64,000 nt of DNA from Nitrospiraceae bacterium (GCA_035623075.1 DASPUC010000022.1:1-64000); one strand, 5' to 3'; positions 17,600 through 26,538 are shown, counted from the stretch's first letter. The notes: generated from the sequence alone by a model not told the origin. A program made the numbers and translations.

Positions 17600-18110
17600 T
17601 TAGTCGATCTTGATCGAGACACATTTCTTCTTGGCTTCTTCGGTCTTCGGCATTCGGACTTCCAGCACACCATCCTTAAAATTCGCTTTGATCTGGTCGC
17701 TCTTGACCTCGCACGGAAGCTCCACGCTCCGCACAAACGATCCGTCCGACCGTTCACGCCGGTAGTAGTCCTTCTCCTTGACCTCCTCTTCTTTCTTCTT
17801 CTCTCCCTTGATCGTCACCACGTCCCCCGTCACCGTCACCTCGATCTCTTCTTTGTTCATACCCGGCAGATCGGCCTTGACCACGATGTCATCCTTTTCC
17901 TCGAAGACATCCAATGAAGGGGCTCTCAGCGAAATCATCGGCATCGGCCATCGCTCGCCGAAGAGGCTCGGAAACGGACGGCGCCAGAAATCTTCTGTCA
18001 GTCGATCGAACCAGCGATCAATCTCGCTCGCCCCAACGCGGCATCACGTCGGCAGGTTTCTTGACCGCGATTTCCTTGGATTCTTTGCCCTTCTCCTTCT
18101 CTTTCGCCAT
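17600..18110 (-). pseudogene. Hsp20 small heat-shock protein with N-terminal frameshift
   Basis: The intact part (17600-17944) is an alpha-crystallin domain: PSLDVFEEKDDIVVKADLPGM, then VTIKGEKKKEE and FKDGVLEVRMPK. ATG 18110, after AGGAGGAG, starts a basic lead (MAKEKEKGKESKEIAVKK) that runs into TGA. In the other frame EIDRWFDRLTEDFWRR continues smoothly into the crystallin domain. The shift falls at a GGGG run (18031-18034). Corrected, the protein would be about 170 residues, normal for Hsp20 holdases that bind unfolding proteins. A shorter 114-aa product from an internal Met is the alternative. Confidence 0.8.
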
Positions 18111-18196
18111 GACTCCTCCTCCTTCGTTCATCGCAACGGTCGTTGCGATGAGTTGTTCATCTGTCACCGATGCAGGATCTTACTGTTTCCGTTTCG

Positions 18197-18934
18197 TTAT
18201 GGCCGAACCTCCAACCGATTGACCACTTTGTCCACGCCGAAGACATACCAGGCATCGAACTCAGCCATTTCCTTCTGCGGTGCAGAAGGGACGTCGCCAT
18301 CGAGCGTCACCACCGATTGCCTCGCACTCACACGGACTCGATCCTCGTGAACCAAAGGATCCTTCTTTAAGACGATGCGGATCGCTTTGGCAAGTTCCTC
18401 GTCTGAATCCGGTTGATCGGGAACAACCTCCATCCCGTTAATCACGTCCCTGCTTCCCGGCACCCACCAGGCGAGCACTCCCGCCATCCGTTTCTGTGTG
18501 AGCCCGGTCACATGGTCGTCGAGTAAAACCACTCCGTCGGTCACGGAGACCTGGATCACCCCGTGGGGATTTTCTGTGATGTCTCGAACCGTTTCGAGCT
18601 CCCCCTTCCGGATCAATTGAATCGTGCAATGCTGGAGGGTGGGCTCTTGGAGTAGTGCATCGCGCACGGCGTCCAAGATGGCTCCGTCACCCATGTGGGT
18701 CGCCGGCGCCACATGTAACCGGTCCACAATCCCACTCACGCCGCGCACTGCCGCCGCGAGCTCCATGCTCAGCTTCTTCGCTGCGATGTGCTCGACCTCC
18801 CCTTCAAGTGTCAGGACGCCGTCCTGGTATTCCATCTGAATGGGATGCTTATGAAGATTGATACGCGCCCGCTCGAGCGACGCATGAACTTCTTTGAGGA
18901 TTCGATTTCGATCCGACATGACCGTTGCCGCCAT
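18197..18934 (-). CDS. BON-domain protein, three domains, 245 aa
   Basis: Three BON-like modules at about residues 8-75, 85-160 and 165-240. Each has a helix followed by a beta strand pair (DGVLTLEGEV, DGVVLLDDHV, SVVTLDGDV) and a GV/DV...VVN(R/G)LEV ending. BON domains are thought to bind membranes or polysaccharides in stress-related envelope proteins. No signal peptide is seen from ATG 18934 (or ATG 18919), so it may be cytoplasmic. It follows a divergent intergenic region shared with smsC and lies upstream of the Hsp20 gene on the same strand, suggesting a stress unit. Confidence 0.8.
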   Translation of the reverse strand: MAATVMSDRNRILKEVHASLERARINLHKHPIQMEYQDGVLTLEGEVEHIAAKKLSMELAAAVRGVSGIVDRLHVAPATHMGDGAILDAVRDALLQEPTLQHCTIQLIRKGELETVRDITENPHGVIQVSVTDGVVLLDDHVTGLTQKRMAGVLAWWVPGSRDVINGMEVVPDQPDSDEELAKAIRIVLKKDPLVHEDRVRVSARQSVVTLDGDVPSAPQKEMAEFDAWYVFGVDKVVNRLEVRP

Positions 18935-19220
18935 AGCGATCGCCCCCACCGGATTGTCGTACTGGTGATTACATAGGCAACGGCAATGCCATGTCGCCCC
19001 ATATCGCGAAGTCCCTGATGATTCAAGTCGATCAGTACTCGAAGGCCCTGCACTCCCACCCATGGATGAGGAGAGATGAGGACAAACTCCACAAATATCA
19101 ATCTCTGTGTGCAGCAAAACGCTACGGTCCCGGGAACTCAAAGAAGAAATGACAAGGTGAAATCTGCGTCGCCTCACGGCACACATGATGCACCAGCTTC
19201 CAAACAGTGCGGTGGGCACA

Positions 19221-19949
19221 ATGACCTTTCCTCTCGTAGACATTCGCAATCTCACCTTCCAGGTTGGCCGTCAGACGATTCTCGACCGACTCGATCTCAC
19301 GATCCAAGCGCAAGAGATCCACGCCCTCCTCGGGGCGAATGGCTCCGGCAAGACGACGCTCGCCTACCTCCTCATGGGTTGCGAGGGCTATGTACCGACA
19401 GCCGGAACCCTTCTATTTGAAGGCGCTGACCTGCTTCCGCTCAAAATGCACGAACGGGCGAGGCTGGGCCTGACCCTCGCCTGGCAAGAACCGGCTCGGT
19501 TTGAAGGCGTCACGGTTCGCGAGTTCCTGACGCTTGGCCATTCGGAACGCGATCCGGAACCAGTGCTGATGCAAGTCGGGCTCGACCCCGACCGCTACCT
19601 GAACCGGCGAGTCGATAAAGCCCTCAGCGGAGGCGAACGCCACCGCATCGAGCTGGCTTCCGTGCTAACCATGAAGCCGAAGCTGGCCATCCTCGATGAG
19701 CCTGCCGCCGGTATCGACATGCTCTCGGTCAACCACATTATCAAGGTCATCCGCACGCTCAAGGACAACGGCGGGGCCGTCTTGCTCATCACCCATCAGG
19801 AAGAAGTCGCGGCGATTGCGGACTCGGCATCCCAATTATGTAACGGCCAGATCATCTTCTCCGGCGATCCGGCCCATGTCATCGAACACTTTCGCGGGCG
19901 GACCTGCGTCCGGTGCGATGGAGAGGTTTGCGGATATGTCCGACCTTGA
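19221..19949 (+). CDS. smsC: SufC/SmsC-like Fe-S assembly ATPase, 242 aa
   Basis: ABC ATPase of the SufC type. Walker A GANGSGKTT (about residue 37), Q-loop WQEP, signature LSGGERHRIEL, Walker B LAILDEPAAGID and switch THQEE. The LSGGERHRIE form and the absence of a membrane partner mark the SufC branch rather than a transporter. It overlaps the SufB/D-like gene by 14 bp. No SufS, SufU, second SufB/D or IscU is adjacent. A lone SufC+SufB pair matches the minimal SMS system known from archaea and some deep bacterial lineages. The C-terminal tail has three Cys (CVRCDGEVC), which is unusual. ATG 19221 is selected by homology of MTFPLVDIRNL. Confidence 0.88.
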   Translation: MTFPLVDIRNLTFQVGRQTILDRLDLTIQAQEIHALLGANGSGKTTLAYLLMGCEGYVPTAGTLLFEGADLLPLKMHERARLGLTLAWQEPARFEGVTVREFLTLGHSERDPEPVLMQVGLDPDRYLNRRVDKALSGGERHRIELASVLTMKPKLAILDEPAAGIDMLSVNHIIKVIRTLKDNGGAVLLITHQEEVAAIADSASQLCNGQIIFSGDPAHVIEHFRGRTCVRCDGEVCGYVRP

Positions 19950-20871
19950 GGAGCTCATTCGCGCCCTGCCGATGGTCGGAGCGGAGCCGACGATCCTTGA
20001 CGACGAGCGGATCGCGCACGTCGTCGGACACGGCCATCGCATCCTCAGCCGCCGGTCTGTTCCAGGGTTACACCTGGACGTGGAGGAAACGCCTGATGCA
20101 ATCGTTGGAAAGATGACGATTCAAGCGGGCGCAAGCATCGCTCAACCCATCCACATGTGTTTTGGCCTGGCTCATCGGACCGGTAGACAACGAATTAAAA
20201 TCGACGTCATGGTGGAAGAGGGGGCGACAGCGCACGTGCTTGCCCATTGCCTCTTTCCTGTCGCCCAAGCCGCAGAGCATCGCATGCAGGCCAGGATCGA
20301 CATCGGACCAGGCGCGTCGCTGACGTACACCGAAGGCCACTACCACGGCCCGCATGGCGGCATGCAGGTTCTTCCCCACGCCACGATCAGAATCGGAAAA
20401 GGCGCGCGCTACTTTTCCGATTTCTCATTACTATCCGGCTCGGTGGGTAGTCTCGATATCGACTATCTCGTCGACGTGGAGGAGGAGGGCATCGCCGAAC
20501 TTACTGCGAAGATCTTCGCACACAGGACCGATCACATCACGCTCAAGGAAGCCGTCATGCTCCGAGGGGAGCGGTCGCGGGGTCTCATCAAGACGCGAGT
20601 GGTGCTGGAGAACGAGGCTCGCGCGGAGATCACGGGGATCACGGAGGCCCATGCAAAAGGAGCCCGTGGCCACGTGGATTGCATGGAAATCGTGCAGGGT
20701 CAGGCCCATGCCAGCGCGATTCCCATCGTCAGGGTGTTTCATCCGGAAGCAAAAGTCACCCACGAAGCCGCCATCGGCAGTGTCGATAAGAAAGAATTGG
20801 AAACATTAATGGCGCGGGGACTCTCGCCGGAACAAGCCGTGGAGATAATCGTGAGCGGAATTTTGCGATGA
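19936..20871 (+). CDS. smsB: SufB/SufD-like Fe-S scaffold (SmsB type), 311 aa
   Basis: Partner of the ATPase it overlaps. ATG 19936 follows GAGAGG by nine bases; the frame is open further upstream only as a shadow of smsC. The middle shows the SufBD right-handed beta-helix pattern (VEEGATAHVLAHCLFP, then SLDIDYLVDVEEEG). The C-terminus has the conserved HEAAIGSVDKKELETLMARGLSPEQA. About 310 residues is much shorter than SufB (about 470) and matches the compact archaeal-type protein. A Cys in GHVDCMEIVQG and a His in THEAAIG are candidates for cluster ligands. Predicted role: cytoplasmic scaffold assembling Fe-S clusters. Confidence 0.88.
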   Translation: MSDLEELIRALPMVGAEPTILDDERIAHVVGHGHRILSRRSVPGLHLDVEETPDAIVGKMTIQAGASIAQPIHMCFGLAHRTGRQRIKIDVMVEEGATAHVLAHCLFPVAQAAEHRMQARIDIGPGASLTYTEGHYHGPHGGMQVLPHATIRIGKGARYFSDFSLLSGSVGSLDIDYLVDVEEEGIAELTAKIFAHRTDHITLKEAVMLRGERSRGLIKTRVVLENEARAEITGITEAHAKGARGHVDCMEIVQGQAHASAIPIVRVFHPEAKVTHEAAIGSVDKKELETLMARGLSPEQAVEIIVSGILR

Positions 20872-20883
20872 CCGATCGCTCAG

Positions 20884-21987
20884 CTATCGGTCCGGGCGGG
20901 CCTGCTTGAGCAACAGCGGCGCTCGGCGCGCACCCCACTGCCCCGGCTGTGCTTCGAAGATTCCGGCACAGGGAGCACTGCAAAACCGACAAATCCCACC
21001 GAGGGACAGATTCCAATCGGACAATTCATACCCTATTCGGCCGACGAGCAGCTGGCCGCAAGCATGACAGTAGGTGCTACCACCCTCGACATCTCGCACG
21101 TTGCCGGTGTAGGCGTAACGGATGCCGTTCTTCATGGCGATCCTCCGAGCCATGGTCAATGTGGATGGTGGCGTGGGCGGGATGTCGAGCATTTTATAGT
21201 CTGGATGAAAGGCGCTAAAGTGGATCGGCACGTCAGGGCCAAGATGCTCGACTACCCACTGCGTCAACCGCTCGAGTTCAGCCTCCGAATCGTTCTCTCC
21301 AGGGATCACGAGGGTGGTGAGCTCCAGCCACACGTTCGTGTGATGCTTGATGTAGACCAGTGTGCCGAGAACCGGCTGAAGGCTTCCGCCGCAGATCTGC
21401 CTATAGAATCGCTCCGTGAATCCCTTAAGATCGACATTCGCTGCGTCCATGTACCGGTAGAATTCTTCTCGCGGCTCATCACAGACATATCCCGTCGTGA
21501 CGGCAACCGATCTGATTCCTCGCTCGCGACAGGCCTGCGCGACATCGATCGCGTACTCGTGGAAGATGACCGGATCATTGTAGGTGTAGGCAACAGACCG
21601 GCAATCGAGTTCCGTCGCTGCACGCGCGATCGTTTCCGGAGAGGCTTCGTCCGCCAACGTGTCCATCTCGCGTGACTTGCTCATGTCCCAGTTCTGGCAG
21701 AACTTGCACGAGAGGTTGCAGCCAGCGGTTCCAAACGATAGGACCGAGGTACCGGGAAGAAAATGATTCAGCGGCTTTTTCTCGATTGGATCGACGCAAA
21801 ATCCGCTCGACCGTCCATATGTCGTCAGGACGATCTGATCCTCCTCCCGCGCCCGGACGAAGCACAACCCTTGTTGTCCGTCGAGAAGTTTACAGTAGCG
21901 CGGACAGAGATCGCATTGGATGCGTCCATCGTTCAATTGATGCCAATATTTCGTCGGCGCGTTCATTGTGACTTGTGAATTCGTCAT
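20884..21987 (-). CDS. amrS: AmmeMemoRadiSam-type radical SAM protein (AmrS), 367 aa
   Basis: Radical SAM enzyme. The cluster motif CNLSCKFCQNW lies near residue 94, preceded by the family's CDLCPRYCKL (about 25) and GLCFVR. The SAM-binding region includes VAYTYNDPVIFHEYA. ANVDLKGFTERFY and HFSAFHPDYKM are typical of AmrS. A C-terminal zinc-like part (CHACG, then CRFCSAPC) follows. Family members sit with AMMECR1 and Memo genes; neither is nearby, and the substrate is unknown. It is convergent with smsB, 12 bp apart, so a new Fe-S user ends right beside an Fe-S assembly pair. Met at 21966 is an alternative start. Confidence 0.9.
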   Translation of the reverse strand: MTNSQVTMNAPTKYWHQLNDGRIQCDLCPRYCKLLDGQQGLCFVRAREEDQIVLTTYGRSSGFCVDPIEKKPLNHFLPGTSVLSFGTAGCNLSCKFCQNWDMSKSREMDTLADEASPETIARAATELDCRSVAYTYNDPVIFHEYAIDVAQACRERGIRSVAVTTGYVCDEPREEFYRYMDAANVDLKGFTERFYRQICGGSLQPVLGTLVYIKHHTNVWLELTTLVIPGENDSEAELERLTQWVVEHLGPDVPIHFSAFHPDYKMLDIPPTPPSTLTMARRIAMKNGIRYAYTGNVRDVEGGSTYCHACGQLLVGRIGYELSDWNLSLGGICRFCSAPCAGIFEAQPGQWGARRAPLLLKQARPDR

Positions 21988-22076
21988 GCGATCATCCCTT
22001 GAGATGAAGACTGCCCGTGCATTATACCAATCAAATCCTTCGTGTGTGAGTCAGCTCCCACAGGACATTTCCTTTT

Positions 22077-23138
22077 ATGCTGACGATTGACGGCTCGCGC
22101 TATTCAGGAAGCGGAACGATCGTAAGACAGGCGGTCGCCTTTTCCGCCCTGACGGGCCAGTCCATCCGCGTAATCAATGCCCGAGCCAAGCGGGACAAGC
22201 CCGGCTTGCGTCCGCAGCACATTCGCGTCATTGAAGCGATAGCCGAGCTCGTCACGGGACGCGCCGAGGGACTGGCGCAAGGCTCGCAGGAATTCACGTT
22301 TCGTCCCGGCCTCCTCAAGGCGGGGCGACATTATAACTGGGACATCGGCTCCGCCGGTTCGACCACCATGTTGGGCCTCGGGATCATGCCGGTCCTCGCC
22401 TTCGCAGGGTCAGATGTCACAGTCGAATTGCGGGGCGGTCTCTTCCAGGACTTTGCCCCGTCTGCCTTTCATCTCCAGCATATCCTCCTTCCAATCCTGC
22501 ACGCGATGGATCTCCGGGTAGAGATCGAGATCGCACGTCCCGGCTACGTGCCCCGCGGCGACGGCATCCTCCGACTCGCGGTGAACCCACTCACGGAACC
22601 TTTTCGAGCGATCGTGAAGGAACAGGCGGGACCAGTGACACGAATATGGGGGATCGCTCTCTCCTCTCATCTTGAGGAACGGCAAGTGAGCCGGCGTATG
22701 GCAGACGCGGCGCGAGACGTGCTCGTCAAGGCCGGTTATCGGGCTGAAATCGAAGTCCGCAACGATACCGAGTCGCTGCAGCCCGGCGCGGCGCTCGCGC
22801 TGTTCGCCAATCAAGGGGAAGCAGTGCGACTTGGCGCGGACCAGGCTGGCGCTTTACGAAGAAGGGCGGAGTCGATCGGCAAGCACGTCGCCCGCCAACT
22901 CCTCCAGGATCTCGAGTCCGGTGCGACACTGGACCGGTTCGCCGCGGATCAGATCATTCCCTTTGCCGCGCTGGCGGGAGGCGAGAGTCGGTTTATCATC
23001 CCAGCCGTGACGGATCATGTATTGACGGGCGCCTGGCTGGCTGATTTATTTCTTGGCGCGCGCGTGAGGATCGACGGTCGACGAATGACCATCGACGGAG
23101 TTGAATTCTGGCCGAATCGTGATCGCAAAACCAGTTAA
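22077..23138 (+). CDS. rtcA: RNA 3'-terminal phosphate cyclase, 353 aa
   Basis: ATP-dependent enzyme that turns RNA 3'-phosphate into a 2',3'-cyclic phosphate. Seen: N-terminal DGSRYSGSGTIVRQA, RDKPGLRPQH, and the GSAGSTTML segment of the family. Near the C-terminus come ADQIIPFAALAGG and TDHVLTG, where the His matches the adenylated catalytic His of E. coli RtcA. Length is normal. It leads a tight same-strand set with a Mut7-C nuclease (16 bp gap), endonuclease V and DUF1614. No rtcB or rtcR is in the window. The form resembles archaeal-type sequences, suggesting transfer. Confidence 0.93.
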   Translation: MLTIDGSRYSGSGTIVRQAVAFSALTGQSIRVINARAKRDKPGLRPQHIRVIEAIAELVTGRAEGLAQGSQEFTFRPGLLKAGRHYNWDIGSAGSTTMLGLGIMPVLAFAGSDVTVELRGGLFQDFAPSAFHLQHILLPILHAMDLRVEIEIARPGYVPRGDGILRLAVNPLTEPFRAIVKEQAGPVTRIWGIALSSHLEERQVSRRMADAARDVLVKAGYRAEIEVRNDTESLQPGAALALFANQGEAVRLGADQAGALRRRAESIGKHVARQLLQDLESGATLDRFAADQIIPFAALAGGESRFIIPAVTDHVLTGAWLADLFLGARVRIDGRRMTIDGVEFWPNRDRKTS

Positions 23139-23154
23139 CAAGACTCCTCTCCAT

Positions 23155-23670
23155 ATGGATTCTCTTCACCCATCCAGTCAGCCGCCGACGCGGTTCATGG
23201 CCGATGCGATGCTCGGTCGCCTCGCGCGGTGGCTCCGCATCCTCGGTTATGACACGGCATATGAAAAGATCATCCCGGACGAGGTGTTGATCGAGCGTGT
23301 GCTCGGGGAGAATCGGTGGCTCCTCACCCGCGACGGATACCTGGCACAACGCAAAGTGCTCCGTGGTCGTCATACCTTGATCGCGAGCGGCCACATCGAC
23401 GACCAACTCCGTCAGCTCCATGATCAACTGTCCCTTCACCTTGATCTTGCCGAACACGGACAGTTCCGCTGCGCCGACTGTAACGCCGCGCTCCATCCCA
23501 TTTCCGCTGAAGAGGCGTCGGCTCTGGTTCCACCCTTCGTCGCACGGCATTACCACGAGTTCCTGCAATGCGACTCCTGCGGCCGCGTCTACTGGCCGGG
23601 GACTCACTGGGAAGCGTTGACCGGCCGGCTCGCTCTCATCAAGAAAGGAGAGAGGGGCACCGATCGATGA
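23155..23670 (+). CDS. Mut7-C RNase-domain protein with zinc ribbon, 171 aa
   Basis: Mut7-C (PIN-related) domain at about residues 14-95: FMADAMLGRLARWLRILGYD, then acidic IPDEVLIERV and LLTRDGYLAQRK. These supply the conserved Asp residues expected to bind Mg2+. A zinc ribbon follows (CADCNA about residue 105, then CDSCGRVYWPGTHW about 140). Proteins of this fold are predicted RNases and are common in archaea and deep-branching bacteria. ATG 23155 is used; ATG 23197 is possible. Its stop overlaps the endonuclease V start (ATGA), so the two are translationally coupled. Confidence 0.88.
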   Translation: MDSLHPSSQPPTRFMADAMLGRLARWLRILGYDTAYEKIIPDEVLIERVLGENRWLLTRDGYLAQRKVLRGRHTLIASGHIDDQLRQLHDQLSLHLDLAEHGQFRCADCNAALHPISAEEASALVPPFVARHYHEFLQCDSCGRVYWPGTHWEALTGRLALIKKGERGTDR

Positions 23671-24350
23671 ACGTCTCTCTGTTCCACCCATGGAACGTGA
23701 CGCCGCAGGAGGCTGTGCAGATTCAAGAACAGCTTCGACGAAAGGTCTTGTCGCGCGGGCGAGTGCCTCGTCCGGCGCTGGTCGCCGGAGCCGACGCGGC
23801 GTTCGATCTTGAAAGCCGGCTGGTGTTCGCCGCGGTGGTTGTGCTGTCGTTTCCCGATTTGGAACGGGTCGAGACGGTGATCCACCGCGACCGCTGCACG
23901 TTTCCCTACATCCCCGGCCTGCTATCGTTTCGTGAATCTCCCGCCCTGCTCCACGCATTCGCCCGACTCCGGCACGATCCCGACGTCATCTTTATCGATG
24001 GGCACGGCCTCTCACATCCTCGATCAGCAGGGATCGCCTGCCATATCGGCATCTCTGTGGACCGACCGGTCATCGGATGTGCCAAATCCAAACTCACCGG
24101 CGAGTTTCGCGAGCCAGGCCTAGCCCGCGGAGCCACCTCCATGCTGTATGATCCCCAGGGCAAAGTAATGGGCGCAGTCGTTCGGACGCGCGATCGAGTC
24201 AAGCCGGTCTTTGTGTCGGTCGGCCATAAAATCAGTCTCGCTGAAGCCGTTCGCCTCACCCTGGCCTGCGGGAGAGGCTACCGAATTCCTGAACCGACGC
24301 GACAGGCAGACCTGCTGGCGGAGCGGGCCAAGAAGGAAAACCGCCCATGA
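23667..24350 (+). CDS. nfi: endonuclease V, 227 aa
   Basis: Cuts the second phosphodiester 3' of inosine in DNA, and in many species RNA. Metal ligands and wedge are visible: VAGADAAFD (first Asp), PYIPGLLSFRE (Tyr wedge and Glu), IDGHGLSHPR (Asp and His) with GIACHIG, then the Lys of CAKSKLTG. All key residues look intact. ATG 23667 overlaps the upstream stop, and its own stop overlaps the DUF1614 ATG at 24347, so four genes form one operon from rtcA. Confidence 0.93.
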   Translation: MNVSLFHPWNVTPQEAVQIQEQLRRKVLSRGRVPRPALVAGADAAFDLESRLVFAAVVVLSFPDLERVETVIHRDRCTFPYIPGLLSFRESPALLHAFARLRHDPDVIFIDGHGLSHPRSAGIACHIGISVDRPVIGCAKSKLTGEFREPGLARGATSMLYDPQGKVMGAVVRTRDRVKPVFVSVGHKISLAEAVRLTLACGRGYRIPEPTRQADLLAERAKKENRP

Positions 24351-25025
24351 GAACTCTCGGTTGTCTCCCGCTCCTATTGTTCCTGCTGTTGCTTGCACTC
24401 CTGCCCTTCGTGTTCGGAGAGCTCTTCTCCACCGCCCTCATGAAACTGCGCCTGACCCCCCCGCGCAGCCCTGTGGGTGATTCTGGGTATCCTGGTTGGA
24501 AGCAGTATCAACATTCCCGTCAGACGCATCGCACGGAACGAGGACGTCGTGGAGGACCCGCTCGCCCTCTTCGGCATCTCTGGATGGTGGCCACAGTTCC
24601 GACGTGTTCGACGGGAAACGATCATTGCCGTCAACGTCGGCGGCTGCCTTATCCCGGTCGGCTTGGCCTTTTACGAGACAGCCCACCTCATGATCGAAAA
24701 CTGGCATAGCCTCGTCGGATTGGTTCTTGCCATTCTCGTGAACACACTGGTCTGTTACCGGTTGGCCCAGCCCATAGAGGGCATTGGTATCGCGATGCCT
24801 GGTCTCTTTCCTCCGCTCGTTGCCGTGATGAGCGCCCTGCTGTTGGCTCCCGATCAAGCCCCTCCCGTGGCCTTCGTGGCCGGCGTGCTGGGGCCGCTGA
24901 TCGGAGCCGATCTTCTGCACCTCCGCGACGTCTCCAAGATCGCCACTGGCATCGCGAGCATCGGCGGCGCCGGTACCTTCGACGGCATCGTGCTCTCGGG
25001 AATTGTCGCGGCGTACCTGGCGTGA
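24347..25025 (+). pseudogene. DUF1614 membrane protein, frameshifted at a C7 run
   Basis: Multi-pass inner-membrane protein family of unknown role. The first frame from ATG 24347 gives MRTLGCLPLLLFLLLLALLP and TALMKLRLTPP. After seven C residues (24456-24462) the family sequence continues only in the next frame (AALWVILGILVGSSINIPVRR), through GGCLIPVGLAFY and DVSKIATGIASIGGAGTFDG to 25025. Six C would restore one 225-residue protein. This could be a sequencing error, a decayed gene, or a phase-variable tract. It closes the rtcA-nfi operon. Confidence 0.82.
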
Positions 25026-25039
25026 AAGGACGACGGAGG

Positions 25040-26029
25040 TTACTGCACGTTGATCGTGCCTATTTGTTCAGCGGTCTCGATCATCGTTCCAAAAGCCCTG
25101 CACTTGGCCTGCATGGTTCGCTTAAGGAACTGCCACTCCTGCTCATTAGCCAGACGAACTCCGAAATCCTCGATGCGGGTGGGGTAGAGTCTGATCCGCG
25201 TCATTCCGTTCATCTCCCGTTCCAGCACAAACAAGAACGACAGATCGTTACGCTCATCCCTGTCAACCATATAGTCGTCGATAAAATCGCCCGTCGCGTA
25301 GAGGATGGTTTTCCCCTTGTAGAGTTCAATCCCCTGAGGGGTATGGTTGGAATGCCCCCAGTAGAGGTCCGCTCCCATTTCGATAAGATCATGAGCCAAA
25401 GCTTGCATCGCTCGTGAGGGCGCTCCCCAATTGGGACCCACATGGGCACTGACGATCACCAGATCGGACTGCCGCCGCGTTGAGGAAATGATCTGCGCCA
25501 GTCGCGACCGGTGCGGTTCCGCCAGCCCGCGCTCGCTGTAGGTGACATAGTTGATACCAGGCTTCGTCATGGTCGCTTCCCACTCCGGCTCATTGTCCGT
25601 CAAGGCGACGACGGCCACACGCGCATCCGGCAACCTGAACGAGGCGGGAACGCACGCTTCCTCCAATGTCGCACCGGCGCCTGTTCGCTTAATGCCTGTC
25701 CGGTCCAGCAACTTGAGGCAATCCACGAGTGCGTCAGTACCAAAATCCAACACGTGATTATTTGCCAGCGTGACGCCATCGATCTTGGCTGCTTGAAGAA
25801 AATCCACGGCACGGGAGCCGGCGCGAAAGTGAAATTCTTTCGTGGTTGGATGCCACTCCACTCCCTGATCGCTGATGACGCATTCCAGATTGATCAGTCG
25901 ACAGTCGGCCGCGAGCATGACCGGCAGAACATCGCCCCACAGGGCCTGGGGACGCACGGACCGGTTCTGGATCACATATTGATTCACCAGCCGCCCGAGC
26001 ATGACATCTCCTGTCAATGCAATGCGCAT
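25040..26029 (-). CDS. CapA-family metallophosphatase-like protein, 329 aa
   Basis: PGA_cap/CapA family, calcineurin-like fold. Visible: MRIALTGDVMLGR (metal Asp), INLECVISD, VTLANNHVLDFG, VVSAHVGPNWG and WGHSNHTPQG (metal His), then ILYATGDFIDD. Members are linked to poly-gamma-glutamate synthesis or act as uncharacterised phosphoesterases. No PgsB/C partners are present and no signal peptide is seen, so a capsule role is not supported. The stop faces the DUF1614 end 15 bp away (convergent). Confidence 0.85.
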   Translation of the reverse strand: MRIALTGDVMLGRLVNQYVIQNRSVRPQALWGDVLPVMLAADCRLINLECVISDQGVEWHPTTKEFHFRAGSRAVDFLQAAKIDGVTLANNHVLDFGTDALVDCLKLLDRTGIKRTGAGATLEEACVPASFRLPDARVAVVALTDNEPEWEATMTKPGINYVTYSERGLAEPHRSRLAQIISSTRRQSDLVIVSAHVGPNWGAPSRAMQALAHDLIEMGADLYWGHSNHTPQGIELYKGKTILYATGDFIDDYMVDRDERNDLSFLFVLEREMNGMTRIRLYPTRIEDFGVRLANEQEWQFLKRTMQAKCRAFGTMIETAEQIGTINVQ

Positions 26030-26064
26030 CTTAGTTCACAATTTGACCAAACGAATGGAAGTCA

Positions 26065-26538
26065 TTATCCCGCCTGCTCGGGTCGCAAAAGACGCTCCCC
26101 GAGTCTGACGGCCTGGAGCTGACTCTGAGCCGTCTCCGGTTCCTGGATACCACGGAGCAGCATGACCTGGCCTCCTCTAACGGAACGAAGCACGAGCGTC
26201 CCGATGCCCAAGAACCGTGCGATCAATCTCTGCTGAACGGAGATGTCACCAATGTCTTCAAGAGCGATCGCCTGAATCTCCTGGCCTGTGAACACGTTGG
26301 TGATCACGACGCGGCGTGAAGTAATGGCATATCGTACCCAGTACCGCAGAACAATCGAACAGACAACCAATGCGACCGCTCCGATGAACCACGCCTCCCA
26401 GCCGGGAACGCCGAACATTTTAAGGATCGCTCCACGCAGAGCCGTGATCAAGCTGATCAGATAGAGCCAGGCAAACTGGTTCCAGGAGGCATAGGCCTGC
26501 CAGAGTATTTTCTCATTCCCCTGCAACGTCGTGGTCAT
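26065..26538 (-). CDS. bacterial PH-domain membrane protein, 157 aa
   Basis: Two hydrophobic helices (about residues 18-42 and 48-66) precede a bacterial PH (DUF304-like) domain: YAITSRRVVITNVF, then ALEDIGDISVQQRLIARFLGIGTLVLRS. Such proteins sit in the inner membrane with the PH fold in the cytoplasm; their ligand is unknown. CapA lies 35 bp downstream on the same strand, so cotranscription is likely. Confidence 0.82.
   Translation of the reverse strand: MTTTLQGNEKILWQAYASWNQFAWLYLISLITALRGAILKMFGVPGWEAWFIGAVALVVCSIVLRYWVRYAITSRRVVITNVFTGQEIQAIALEDIGDISVQQRLIARFLGIGTLVLRSVRGGQVMLLRGIQEPETAQSQLQAVRLGERLLRPEQAG

Noticed and set aside
19696-19935. N-terminal extension of the SufB-like protein
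   Set aside because: It lies wholly within smsC in another frame, has random composition, and a good ribosome site precedes ATG 19936.
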